NCBI GenBank assembly: GCA_015665415.1
Contig: JADFAE010000010.1
Span: forward strand, 124,001-188,000
Source: Roseobacter sp.
Lineage (GTDB): Bacteria; Pseudomonadota; Alphaproteobacteria; Rhodobacterales; Rhodobacteraceae
DNA: 64,000 bases
Direction: 5' to 3'
Numbering within the stretch: the stretch's first letter is position 1; each line of letters starts with the position of its first letter. The notes beneath the pieces were generated by a model. It was not told where the DNA came from. It did not search any database and was given only the letters and a program-made list of their open reading frames with translations. Below are positions 1-8,287 of this stretch, piece after piece. The position numbers and the translations under genes were made by a program.

Positions 1-2
1 TC

Positions 3-386
3 AAGCGTGAACCCAATGATGGGTACTGGTCCGAAGTCTGGAACAACCAGCCCTTCTGCACCAGCTACTGGGGTGGCCGTCCAACGCAGGACCAGATGTA
101 CACCACCGCCTATCTGTCGAGTGCAGACTGGAACGACACCCGTTTCAACAACGAGCAGTTCGATCAGTTGCTGCTGGCAGCCCGTGCTGAGCTGGACACC
201 GCCAAGCGCACCCAGATGTATGCCGACATGGGCGCTCTGCAGCGCGACAATGGCGGCTTGATCTGCCCCATGTTCAACGATTTTGTCGATGCAACGACAG
301 ATCGTCTGGACGGCTGGGTCGAGAATGCAAAAGGCTTTGCTCTGATGAACAGCTACTCGCCCATGAAAATGTGGGTGAAGGCATAA
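3..386 (+). CDS. ABC importer substrate-binding protein, C-terminal part (5' end outside window)
   Basis: The window opens inside this gene; the last 127 codons are present and end in TAA one base before the next start codon. The visible sequence (GYWSEVWNNQPFC, then a stretch with alternating aromatic and charged residues ending in MKMWVKA) is the C-terminal lobe of a family 5 (DppA/OppA type) extracytoplasmic solute-binding protein. Proteins of this family capture peptides, opines or nickel in the periplasm and hand them to two permeases. The immediate downstream genes are exactly those permeases and the ATPase, so this is the receptor of that importer. Substrate cannot be told from the fragment. 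Confidence 0.85.
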   Translation, partial: KREPNDGYWSEVWNNQPFCTSYWGGRPTQDQMYTTAYLSSADWNDTRFNNEQFDQLLLAARAELDTAKRTQMYADMGALQRDNGGLICPMFNDFVDATTDRLDGWVENAKGFALMNSYSPMKMWVKA

Positions 387-387
387 G

Positions 388-1344
388 ATGCCGCTCATTA
401 TCAAACTGTTGGCCCAGCGCATTGCGCTGGGCCTCATCCTGCTGCTCTTCGTCTCTGGCTTGATTTTTGCCGGAACGATGATCCTGCCGGGTGATGTCGC
501 GCAGTCGATCCTGGGCCAATCGGCCACCCCGGAAGCGCTGGCAAATCTGCGCGCTGAACTGGGGCTGAATGATCCTCCGCTGCAGCGCTATATTCAATGG
601 CTCGGCGGTGCGATGACCGGCGATCTGGGCACCGCTCTGACCAGCGGCGCGGACATCACTGAAAGTATTGGCAAACGCCTCTCCAACACCCTGTTCCTGG
701 CCTTCTGGGCTGCGATCATCGCAGTGCCTCTGGCGATCTTCCTCGGCCTGTTGGCGGTCCGTTTCAAGGACCGTTGGCCCGATAAAATGATCTCGGCCGT
801 CACACTGGCTTCGATCTCCATTCCGGAATTCCTCATCGGCTATGTGCTGATGTATCTCATCGCCGTAAAGCTGCGCTGGTTCCCATCTGTTGCCATGATC
901 AATGACGGCATGTCCTTGGGAGAAAAGCTGGGGGCGATTGCCCTGCCGGTGACAGTGCTGACCCTTGTTGTTCTGGCGCATATGATGCGGATGACCCGCG
1001 CGGCGATCCTCAACGTGATGCAATCGGCCTATATCGAGACCGCCGAACTGAAAGGCCTCAATGGTTTTCAGGTGATCTTCCGCCACGCTTTCCCCAACGC
1101 GATCGCCCCGATTGTCAATGTTGTGATGCTGAACCTGGCCTATCTGGTGGTTGGCGTCGTGGTGATCGAAGTTGTCTTTGTCTACCCTGGCATGGGGCAA
1201 TATCTGGTCGACCATGTGTCGAAACGTGACGTCCCTGTGGTGCAGGCCTGTGGTCTGATCTTTGCCGCCGTCTATATCGGTCTCAACATGACGGCTGATA
1301 TCGTCGCCATCCTGTCGAACCCACGTCTGAGGCATCCGAAATGA
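388..1344 (+). CDS. Peptide/opine ABC transporter permease, DppB type
   Basis: A 318-residue inner-membrane protein with a first membrane segment at about residues 9-31 and several further hydrophobic segments. It carries the cytoplasmic coupling motif of importer permeases around residues 210-235 (ETAELKG followed by FRHAFPNAIAP), which docks on the ATPase. Length and order are typical of DppB/OppB. It starts one base after the binding-protein stop and its end overlaps the next permease by four bases (ATGA), so translation of the operon is coupled. The substrate is probably a peptide or similar small molecule, inferred only from family. Confidence 0.93.
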   Translation: MPLIIKLLAQRIALGLILLLFVSGLIFAGTMILPGDVAQSILGQSATPEALANLRAELGLNDPPLQRYIQWLGGAMTGDLGTALTSGADITESIGKRLSNTLFLAFWAAIIAVPLAIFLGLLAVRFKDRWPDKMISAVTLASISIPEFLIGYVLMYLIAVKLRWFPSVAMINDGMSLGEKLGAIALPVTVLTLVVLAHMMRMTRAAILNVMQSAYIETAELKGLNGFQVIFRHAFPNAIAPIVNVVMLNLAYLVVGVVVIEVVFVYPGMGQYLVDHVSKRDVPVVQACGLIFAAVYIGLNMTADIVAILSNPRLRHPK

Positions 1345-2156
1345 AGAACATTCCCATTTCCGCTCTGATCGGGTTGTTCTTCACGGCCCTCTATTTCCTG
1401 ATGGCGATCTTTGCGCCTTTGATCTCGCCTTATGGCATGGCCGAAGTTGTTGGTGATGTCTGGGAGCCTGCCTCGTCGCAGTTCCTTCTGGGCACCGACA
1501 ATATCGGCCGCGATCTCCTGAGCCGGATGATCTATGGCGGGCGAACCACCATCTTTATCGCCACGGCTGCAACCATCCTGTCCTTCACTCTGGGATCGGT
1601 TCTTGGCTTTTTTGCCGCCGTTGCCGGGGGTTGGGTTGACCAGATGCTGTCGCGCTTTGTCGATCTGGTGATGTCGATCCCGACATTGATCTTTGCCCTG
1701 GTGGTTCTGTCGGTGATGCCGGTGACTGTGCCGGTGCTGATCATTGTCATGGGCCTTCTGGACGCAACCCGTGTCTATCGACTAGCGCGCGCCGTTGCTG
1801 TCGATATCGAAGTCATGGATTATGTCGAAGCGGCCCGCCTGCGCGGCGAAAAAACCGCCTGGATCATCTTCCGTGAAATCCTGCCCAATGCTTTGTCACC
1901 GCTGGTGGCTGAGATGGGGCTGCGGTTCATCTTCATGGTTCTCTTTGTGTCCACCCTCTCCTTCCTTGGCTTGGGCATCCAGCCCCCCGAAGCGGACTGG
2001 GGCGGCATCGTGAAAGAGAACAAGGACGGTATCGTCTACGGTATCCCTGCGGCTCTGGCTCCGGCCTTTGCCATCGCCACCCTGGCGATCTCGGTCAACC
2101 TGGTGGCTGACTGGGTGCTGAACCGGACCACATCTCTGAAAGGAGGCCGCGGATGA
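1341..2156 (+). CDS. Peptide/opine ABC transporter permease, DppC type
   Basis: Second permease of the importer, 271 residues, with an N-terminal membrane segment (residues 8-28) and a periplasmic stretch containing LGTDNIGRDLLSR, the hallmark of DppC/OppC proteins. The coupling loop is seen at about residues 152-178 (YVEAARLRG then REILPNALSP). It overlaps the genes on both sides by four bases, so it belongs to one polycistronic unit with the binding protein, DppB-type permease and fused ATPase. Confidence 0.93.
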   Translation: MKNIPISALIGLFFTALYFLMAIFAPLISPYGMAEVVGDVWEPASSQFLLGTDNIGRDLLSRMIYGGRTTIFIATAATILSFTLGSVLGFFAAVAGGWVDQMLSRFVDLVMSIPTLIFALVVLSVMPVTVPVLIIVMGLLDATRVYRLARAVAVDIEVMDYVEAARLRGEKTAWIIFREILPNALSPLVAEMGLRFIFMVLFVSTLSFLGLGIQPPEADWGGIVKENKDGIVYGIPAALAPAFAIATLAISVNLVADWVLNRTTSLKGGRG

Positions 2157-3790
2157 GCGAACCCCTGCTGAAAGTACGCGGCCTGAAAATCGGAGCCACG
2201 GTCTATCCTCCGGGTGAAAAGCCCCATGATATCGACATCGTGCATGGGGTGGATTTCGATCTGCAGCCCGGCAAGGTTCTTGGTCTCATCGGGGAATCCG
2301 GTGCCGGTAAGTCCACCATCGGTCTGGCCTCCATGGCCTATGGCCGCGGTGGGGTGAAAATCACCGGTGGTGAGGTCTGGGTCAACGGTCGTGACATCAT
2401 GAAGTCCGACCACGGCGACATCCGAAAGCTGCGCGGCGGCGAAGTTACTTATGTCTCGCAATCTGCGGCGGCCTCGTTCAACCCGGCCAAGAAGATCATC
2501 GATCAGGTGGTAGAAGCCGCTGTCGAGCAGAAGAAATTCTCTCGCAAGGACGCCGAAGACCGCGCCCGGGTGCTGTTCGAAAAACTGGGCCTGCCGGATC
2601 CGCAAAACATCGGTGACCGCTACCCCCACCAGGTCTCTGGTGGGCAGTTGCAACGCTGCATGACCGCGCTGGCGCTCTGCCCTGAACCGGATCTGGTGGT
2701 CTTTGACGAACCCACAACCGCGCTGGATGTGACCACCCAGATCGACGTCTTGATGGCGATCAAGGAAGCCATTCGCGATACCGGCGTTGCAGCCTTGTAC
2801 ATCACTCACGATCTGGCTGTTGTGGCCCAGGTCAGCGATGACATCATGGTTCTGCGCATGGGCAATACTGTCGAATACGGGACCGTTGATCAAATCATCA
2901 ACAACCCGCAGGAAGAGTATACCCAGGCCCTGGTCTCGGTGCGGTCCATCGAGCACGAGGAAAAGGAGCCCAAGGGCGATCCGGTTCTCAGCGTGCGCAA
3001 TATCACCGCACGCTACAAGGGCACACAGTTCGACGTGCTTCACAATGTGAATGTCGACCTCTATCCCGGCCAGACCCTGGCCGTGGTTGGGGAATCCGGT
3101 TCGGGCAAATCGACATTGGCCCGGGTTATCACCGGATTGCTGCCACCGCGCGAAGGTGAAATTGAATTCGCCGGGCGGATCCTGTCTCCGGATCTTGCGG
3201 GCCGGTCGCGTGAAGATCTGCGCGAGCTGCAGATGATCTACCAGATGGCCGACGTGGCGATGAACCCGCGTCAGACCGTTGGCACGATCATTGGCCGCCC
3301 GCTAGAGTTCTACTTTGGCATGAAGGGCGCTGAAAAGCGTCAGCGCATCATCGAATTGCTGGATGAGATCGAACTGGGGGAAGACTTCATCGATCGCTAT
3401 CCGGCAGAATTGTCCGGTGGGCAAAAGCAGCGGGTTTGCATTGCGCGCTCTTTGGCGGCCAAACCCAAGATGATCATCTGCGACGAGGTCACCTCGGCTT
3501 TGGATCCTCTGGTGGCGGACGGCATTCTCAAACTGCTGCTGGAACTGCAAAAGATCGAGGATGTCGCCTTTCTCTTCATCACCCATGATCTGGCCACAGT
3601 TAAGGCCATCTCGGATAATATTGCGGTGATGTATCAGGGCAAGGTGCAGCGTTACGGGGGCAAAACCAAGGTGCTGTCTCCCCCCTTTGATGACTACACG
3701 GATCTGTTGCTCAGCTCGGTCCCCGAGATGCGCCTGGGTTGGTTGGAAGACGTAATCGCCAACCGCAAAATGGAGAGCGCCGGGAACTAA
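2153..3790 (+). CDS. Fused double ABC ATPase (DppD-DppF) of the peptide importer
   Basis: A 545-residue protein with two complete nucleotide-binding domains. The first has Walker A at residues 47-55 (GESGAGKST), signature VSGGQ at 161-165 and Walker B ending in DEP near 186. The second has Walker A at 313-321 (GESGSGKST), signature LSGGQ near 420 and Walker B ICDEV. Most Dpp/Opp systems use two separate ATPases of about 320 residues, as the second importer in this window does (25.1-27.0 kb); here both are one chain, as in GsiA/YejF-like proteins. It energises import through the two permeases encoded just upstream. Confidence 0.93.
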   Translation: MSEPLLKVRGLKIGATVYPPGEKPHDIDIVHGVDFDLQPGKVLGLIGESGAGKSTIGLASMAYGRGGVKITGGEVWVNGRDIMKSDHGDIRKLRGGEVTYVSQSAAASFNPAKKIIDQVVEAAVEQKKFSRKDAEDRARVLFEKLGLPDPQNIGDRYPHQVSGGQLQRCMTALALCPEPDLVVFDEPTTALDVTTQIDVLMAIKEAIRDTGVAALYITHDLAVVAQVSDDIMVLRMGNTVEYGTVDQIINNPQEEYTQALVSVRSIEHEEKEPKGDPVLSVRNITARYKGTQFDVLHNVNVDLYPGQTLAVVGESGSGKSTLARVITGLLPPREGEIEFAGRILSPDLAGRSREDLRELQMIYQMADVAMNPRQTVGTIIGRPLEFYFGMKGAEKRQRIIELLDEIELGEDFIDRYPAELSGGQKQRVCIARSLAAKPKMIICDEVTSALDPLVADGILKLLLELQKIEDVAFLFITHDLATVKAISDNIAVMYQGKVQRYGGKTKVLSPPFDDYTDLLLSSVPEMRLGWLEDVIANRKMESAGN

Positions 3791-3822
3791 CCCCGCTTTG
3801 TCCATCTTATGAATACGTGACC

Positions 3823-3847
3823 AGGCCCGTGCAATTTGCGCGGGCCT
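3823..3847 (+). terminator. Hairpin after the importer operon
   Basis: AGGCCCG at 3823-3829 pairs with CGGGCCT at 3841-3847, extended inward to about ten base pairs with a five-base loop. It lies 33 bases after the ATPase stop. There is no U-tract after it, so it is either a weak terminator or an mRNA 3'-end stabiliser. The rest of 3791-4180 holds no gene that can be supported. Confidence 0.5.
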
Positions 3848-4180
3848 GCGTCGTTACGGGCCCATTTTTTCCGATTTTCGCAGACCGTTACGCTCCATCG
3901 TTGGCATAGTGTAGTGCAGGAAATTCTGCGACGCCCCTCAGTCCTGCTGCTACTGCCTTTGCCCTATCGGGGAGTGCGCTGGTCCTGTGTCTCAACTGTC
4001 GGCATTTGCGAGCAAGCCCGGTCGACTCAGCCGCCGTTCCGACGGATTAATCCCCTTTGGGCCTGCAAAAGTCGAAAAATGTCAGGAAGCGACATCGCCG
4101 CCCGCTTTTTTTGAATGGCAATTCAAGTTTACGTCGCAATGATGGTGTCAAACAGCCCCGTGGAACAAAGGATTCGGGTC

Positions 4181-5017
4181 ATGGACAATAAGTTGCTTCT
4201 CATCATTCTGGACGGGGTACCCTGGCGCAATTTCCGCCGCCTGTTTGGAAATCTCGAAGGCTGGGTCGACAGCGGCGATGCCCGCGTCTGGAAACTGCGC
4301 GCGGTTTTGCCGTCGATCTCCGCCAGCTGTTATGCCTCGATCCACACTGGCGTGGCTCCGGCTGAGCATGGCTGCACCGGCAATGGCAATGTCTTCAAGC
4401 TGGGTCACAAGGACGTCTTTAGCCAGGTGCGCGAAGCAGGTGGCACCACCGGTGCCGTGGCCCATAGTTTCTGGTCACAGTTCTTCAACCGCCATCCCTT
4501 CGATTATGTGCGCGACATCGAGTATGACGAGCCTGAGAGCACTACAATCAACCACGGTCGTTTTCACTCGATGACCGGCTATGGTCACGATAACCAGATG
4601 ACGCCCTCGGACGTGGATCTCTTTGGCACATTGACCAACCTCTGCCTGCGCTTTGGCCTGGATTATGGCATGCTGCATACCTGCACGCTGGACAGCATGG
4701 GGCATCGGTTCTTCCACGATTGCCAGGAGATGGATCACGCCTGTTTTGTCATGGATGAGATGCTGGCCCCCTTCATCACCAAATGGCGTCAACTGGGCTA
4801 TGAGGTGATCGTAACGGCAGATCACGGCCAGGATGAGCGCGGCCATCACGGAGGCCGTGGTGCGTTACAGCAGGAAACCGCGCTCTACTACTTTGGTGAC
4901 GCAGAAGGCCCCGCTGTAGATGATGTGATCGACCAGCGCCAGCTGGCCCCAACCATCCTCAGCCGTCTTGGGGCCCCGATTGCCGAGACCATGAAGGCAA
5001 AACCCTTCTTGCGCTAA
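4181..5017 (+). CDS. Alkaline-phosphatase-superfamily phosphodiesterase / nucleotide pyrophosphatase-like
   Basis: A 278-residue protein of the type I phosphodiesterase/nucleotide pyrophosphatase fold. Metal ligands are visible in the usual order: Asp11 (LLIILDGV), a Ser-rich nucleophile stretch at 45-52 followed by HTG and AEHG, Asp171 and His175 (DSMGH), Asp214-His215 (TADHG) and His222-His223. These enzymes hydrolyse phosphate mono- or diesters using two zinc ions. No signal peptide is seen. The ATG at 4181 is chosen because AAAGGA lies eight bases upstream; upstream ATGs (4115, 4139, 4142) have no such site. The gene stands alone downstream of the peptide importer; the natural substrate is unknown. 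Confidence 0.8.
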   Translation: MDNKLLLIILDGVPWRNFRRLFGNLEGWVDSGDARVWKLRAVLPSISASCYASIHTGVAPAEHGCTGNGNVFKLGHKDVFSQVREAGGTTGAVAHSFWSQFFNRHPFDYVRDIEYDEPESTTINHGRFHSMTGYGHDNQMTPSDVDLFGTLTNLCLRFGLDYGMLHTCTLDSMGHRFFHDCQEMDHACFVMDEMLAPFITKWRQLGYEVIVTADHGQDERGHHGGRGALQQETALYYFGDAEGPAVDDVIDQRQLAPTILSRLGAPIAETMKAKPFLR

Positions 5018-5145
5018 CGCCCGCCCATCTGTCGGCCCCGCATCCCATGTGGCCTCCCAAAAAGGTAACAGGCGAGAAGACCTCCCGCCTGTACCAATCC
5101 GCACCAATCTGGCCGGCCCCTCTCTAGGCTTGAACCAAGGTGTGC

Positions 5146-6078
5146 CTAGTCGTAGGGCCAGATGCCCTGCCCCAAAGCCTCAACCGCCGCCGAGATCCGT
5201 TCAAAGCTGTCACGGGCCCTCCCCACCGAATGTCGCGCACGCAAAAACCCATGTATCAGCCCCGGCTCGTTGACCAAATGGGCCCGCCCGCCTGCCGCCA
5301 CCACCCGATCTCGGTAGTCAAAACTGTCGTCGCGCAATGGATCACAATCGGCTGAAATCAGCACCGTGGCCGGCAGGTCAGAGAAATCCTCATCCTGCAA
5401 CGGAGCATAGGTCAGGTCCGGGGCATCTGGCCCTTCCAGGCGGCGGACATCCTGATAGAACAGGACCTCGTCGCGGGTCAGCATCGGGGCCTGGGCATGC
5501 TCGATGTAGGAGCCTTTGTTCACGTCTCCACCAAAGGCCCCGTAAACCAGAACTTGGCCCAGTATACGCTTGGCAAGCTCAGCCTTGCTGCGGGTGGCAT
5601 GGGCCAGCGCGGCACAGATATTGGCCCCGGCACTGTCACCCAACAGCACCACATCTTCTTCATAGGTTTCCACCGCCCAGGTGAGCGCAGACAAGGCATC
5701 GTCAAACATCGCCGGGTGCTGATGCTCGGGTGCCAGACGGTAATCCACCGCCACCACTCGATAGCCGGTCTGGGCACAGATCTCAGCGCAGACGTCATCG
5801 TGGCTCTCCAGACCTCCAACAACAAACCCACCGCCATGGCAGAACAGCACAGTACGGCTGGGATCCCCGGCAGAATAAACCCGCACCGGCACCCCGTTGA
5901 CCTCACGGTCCACGGTCGCAACAAGATCCGGACGAGGCGCACGAAACTCCAGGGCCATTTCGTCATAAACCGCGCGCTGCTCCTGGATACTCAGCTCCAC
6001 CGCGTCTTCTGGATAGCATTCCCCGGTCTTGCGAATGAAGGCCCAGGTTTCCTCGTCGATCAGCCGTTCATAGTCCAT
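5146..6078 (-). CDS. Alpha/beta hydrolase, hormone-sensitive-lipase (HSL) family
   Basis: A 310-residue cytoplasmic esterase. The oxyanion-hole motif HGGG is at residues 81-84, the nucleophile elbow GDSAG at 147-151 (Ser149), with Asp246 (DCDPLRD) and His276 (LIHGF) completing the triad. HSL/family IV members hydrolyse short-chain esters. The next gene upstream on the same strand is an acyl-CoA synthetase, but a strong terminator lies between them, so this gene probably has its own promoter in 6079-6149. Confidence 0.9.
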   Translation of the reverse strand: MDYERLIDEETWAFIRKTGECYPEDAVELSIQEQRAVYDEMALEFRAPRPDLVATVDREVNGVPVRVYSAGDPSRTVLFCHGGGFVVGGLESHDDVCAEICAQTGYRVVAVDYRLAPEHQHPAMFDDALSALTWAVETYEEDVVLLGDSAGANICAALAHATRSKAELAKRILGQVLVYGAFGGDVNKGSYIEHAQAPMLTRDEVLFYQDVRRLEGPDAPDLTYAPLQDEDFSDLPATVLISADCDPLRDDSFDYRDRVVAAGGRAHLVNEPGLIHGFLRARHSVGRARDSFERISAAVEALGQGIWPYD

Positions 6079-6149
6079 TCCGGTTCCTCATCTTGGGTGC
6101 TGCCAAGGAGCCTAGGCTAGCGCATTGGTCAAAGGAATGCCCAATTCAC

Positions 6150-6182
6150 AAAAAAGTGGCGCGCCCAAAAAAGGCACGCCAC
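6150..6182 (-). terminator. Intrinsic terminator of the acyl-CoA synthetase gene
   Basis: GTGGCGCGCC (6156-6165) pairs with GGCACGCCAC (6173-6182) around a short A-rich loop. Read on the minus strand it is followed by six T residues, giving a classical rho-independent terminator 32 bases after the stop codon at 6214. Confidence 0.85.
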
Positions 6183-6213
6183 GGAACATCTCAAACCTGG
6201 AAATCCCTTAGAG

Positions 6214-8121
6214 CTATTCGGCGGCCACCGCCGCCTGCAGATGTTCCCAAGGACGGGTAAAGCCGCCAAGGGTATCCGAGATATCAGCATCCGAAGCCCC
6301 ATTGGCGGCGATCTGGGCCACCAAGCCGCGTTTCTTGTCGTCGATCACCGCCTCGACACGCGCCGGACAAGCTGCCTTGAGCAGCGCCTCATTGTAGATC
6401 CGGGTGATCGCATGTTTGCGCAGATCCGGTTTAAAGACTTTGCCAACAGCGGTTTTGGGCAGCTCATCCAGAACGGTCAGGTGCTTGGGGATAGCAGCGC
6501 GCTCATGCACATGGACCTGGCAGTACTCCAACAATTCGTCCGCTGTTGCAGTGGCCCCGTCGACCAGCTCAACAAAGGCGCAGGGCAGTTCACCGGCGTG
6601 GGCATCGGGTTGGCCGATGGCCCCGGCAAAGGCAACCGCCTCGTGGCCCAACAGCGCCTCTTCGATTTCCGCCGGATCGATGTTGTGACCGCCACGAATG
6701 ATAAGATCCTTGGCGCGACCGGTGATCCAAAGATAGCCGTCTTCATCGAACCGCCCCAAATCGCCGGTCCGCAGATATTTGTCCTTGTAGTAGAGATCGA
6801 TGTTTTTGTCGGCCTCCGTATAGGTATTGCCCGCGTAAACACCTGGGTTGGAGATGCAGATTTCGCCGATCTCTTCGGTGCCGCATTCCACCAGCCCCTC
6901 GGGAGTGCCTTTGATGATTTTGACGTCCGTATAGGGGAAGGTAATGCCGATCGAGCCGATTTTCTTGTCGCCGTCCACTGGGTTGCAGGACACAAGACAG
7001 GTTGCCTCGGTCAGGCCGTAGCCTTCGATGATCTTGATGCCCGTCGCCTTTTCAAAGCGGTGGAACAGTTCAACTGGCAAGGGAGCAGAACCGGAAAAGG
7101 CGGTTTTCACCGTCGAGATATCGGCATCCACCGGGCGCTGCATCTTGGCGGAAATCGCCGTTGGCACCGTGATGATAAAGGAAATTTTCCAACGCTCGAT
7201 CAACTTCCAGAAATTATCAAAAACACCTTCGCCGCGATACCCCTGTGGCGTTGGGAAAACCACATGAGCCCCCGAAGAGATCGAGGCCATCATGATCACA
7301 TGGCAGGCAAAGACATGGAACAGCGGCAACGGACACATGATGTTGTCGTTTTCGGTGAACAGCAGCGTATCCCCCAGCCAACCATTGTAGATCAGACCAG
7401 AGTATTTGTGCTGCGCCACCTTGGGCATGCCGGTGGTGCCACCGGTGTGGAAATAGCAGGCGACCCGATCCTCTGTGCTGTCAGCGAATTTCAGCGTCGT
7501 GGGCTGTTTGCGCATTTCGCCGAGAAAGGATTTGTAATCGGCATGGGCCACCTTGTCCTTATTCTCCAGCTTGGGCCGAACCAGTGGCACGATCCAGGAC
7601 TTGGGCGGGGTCAAATAACGGTTGAGATCAACCTCCAACACCGTGTTCACACCAGGCGCATGGCGCACCGCCTCGACCACCTTTTGCGCCACATCGGTCT
7701 TGGGAAAGGGCTTGAGCGTCACCACGACTTTTGCCTTGGTCTCGCGCAGGATCGACGCGATCTGCTCCGGCTCCAGCAGCGGGTTGATCGGATTGACAAT
7801 GCCCGCAACCGCGCCTGCCAGCATGGTCACCAGGGTTTCATTGCAATTGGGCAGCACATAGGCCACCACATCCTTCTCCCCGATACCCAAATCGCGGAAC
7901 ATGTTGGCCGCCTGGCTGACCTGATCCTTGAGCTGGCTCCAGGTCAGGGTCTCCGCCTTGTCGGTGGGACCGGAAAAAATCTGATAGCTGACAGCATTGT
8001 TGTTCGGGAACTTCCCCGCAGTACGCGATAGCATCTGATACAGCGTGACCGGAATGTCCCGCTCCTCCCAGGTTGCTTCGTTTTCCATCGCAATGCAGTC
8101 TTCAACAGTGGCAAATGCCAT
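6214..8121 (-). CDS. Acyl-CoA synthetase (AMP-forming, ANL superfamily)
   Basis: A 635-residue adenylating enzyme that activates a carboxylic acid to its acyl-CoA through an acyl-AMP. The phosphate-binding loop HTGGTTGMPK is at 225-234, the aromatic/GYGLTE motif is near 370, and the hinge motif YLRTGDLGRFDEDGYL with ITGRAKD follows near 460-480. The catalytic lysine lies in PKTAVGKVFK near 585. In Rhodobacterales similar proteins are annotated simply as acyl-CoA synthetase; chain length cannot be read from sequence. It is followed by its own terminator. Confidence 0.9.
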   Translation of the reverse strand: MAFATVEDCIAMENEATWEERDIPVTLYQMLSRTAGKFPNNNAVSYQIFSGPTDKAETLTWSQLKDQVSQAANMFRDLGIGEKDVVAYVLPNCNETLVTMLAGAVAGIVNPINPLLEPEQIASILRETKAKVVVTLKPFPKTDVAQKVVEAVRHAPGVNTVLEVDLNRYLTPPKSWIVPLVRPKLENKDKVAHADYKSFLGEMRKQPTTLKFADSTEDRVACYFHTGGTTGMPKVAQHKYSGLIYNGWLGDTLLFTENDNIMCPLPLFHVFACHVIMMASISSGAHVVFPTPQGYRGEGVFDNFWKLIERWKISFIITVPTAISAKMQRPVDADISTVKTAFSGSAPLPVELFHRFEKATGIKIIEGYGLTEATCLVSCNPVDGDKKIGSIGITFPYTDVKIIKGTPEGLVECGTEEIGEICISNPGVYAGNTYTEADKNIDLYYKDKYLRTGDLGRFDEDGYLWITGRAKDLIIRGGHNIDPAEIEEALLGHEAVAFAGAIGQPDAHAGELPCAFVELVDGATATADELLEYCQVHVHERAAIPKHLTVLDELPKTAVGKVFKPDLRKHAITRIYNEALLKAACPARVEAVIDDKKRGLVAQIAANGASDADISDTLGGFTRPWEHLQAAVAAE

Positions 8122-8287
8122 TCCAATCCTCCCCTGATCCCGGTCGAATGCCGGGTTTTCTCCTTACACTCAATTTGGGTGCAAAATGCGGATCGTGCAA
8201 GCGGCTGAGCAAGATCACGTCAAGGCAAGGACCTGTTCTGACGTTGCGACACAAGCGGGTGCCGACTGGCAGCCGCCTGGCTTGGGG

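Noticed and set aside
274-1335. Long minus-strand frame under the first permease gene
   Set aside because: Its His/Asp/Gln-rich composition is typical of an antisense shadow in GC-rich DNA; the plus-strand permease is unambiguous.
6241-8031. Long open frame of 596 codons on the plus strand
   Set aside because: It is antisense to the acyl-CoA synthetase, whose motifs are clear; the antisense protein has no family features and no ribosome site.
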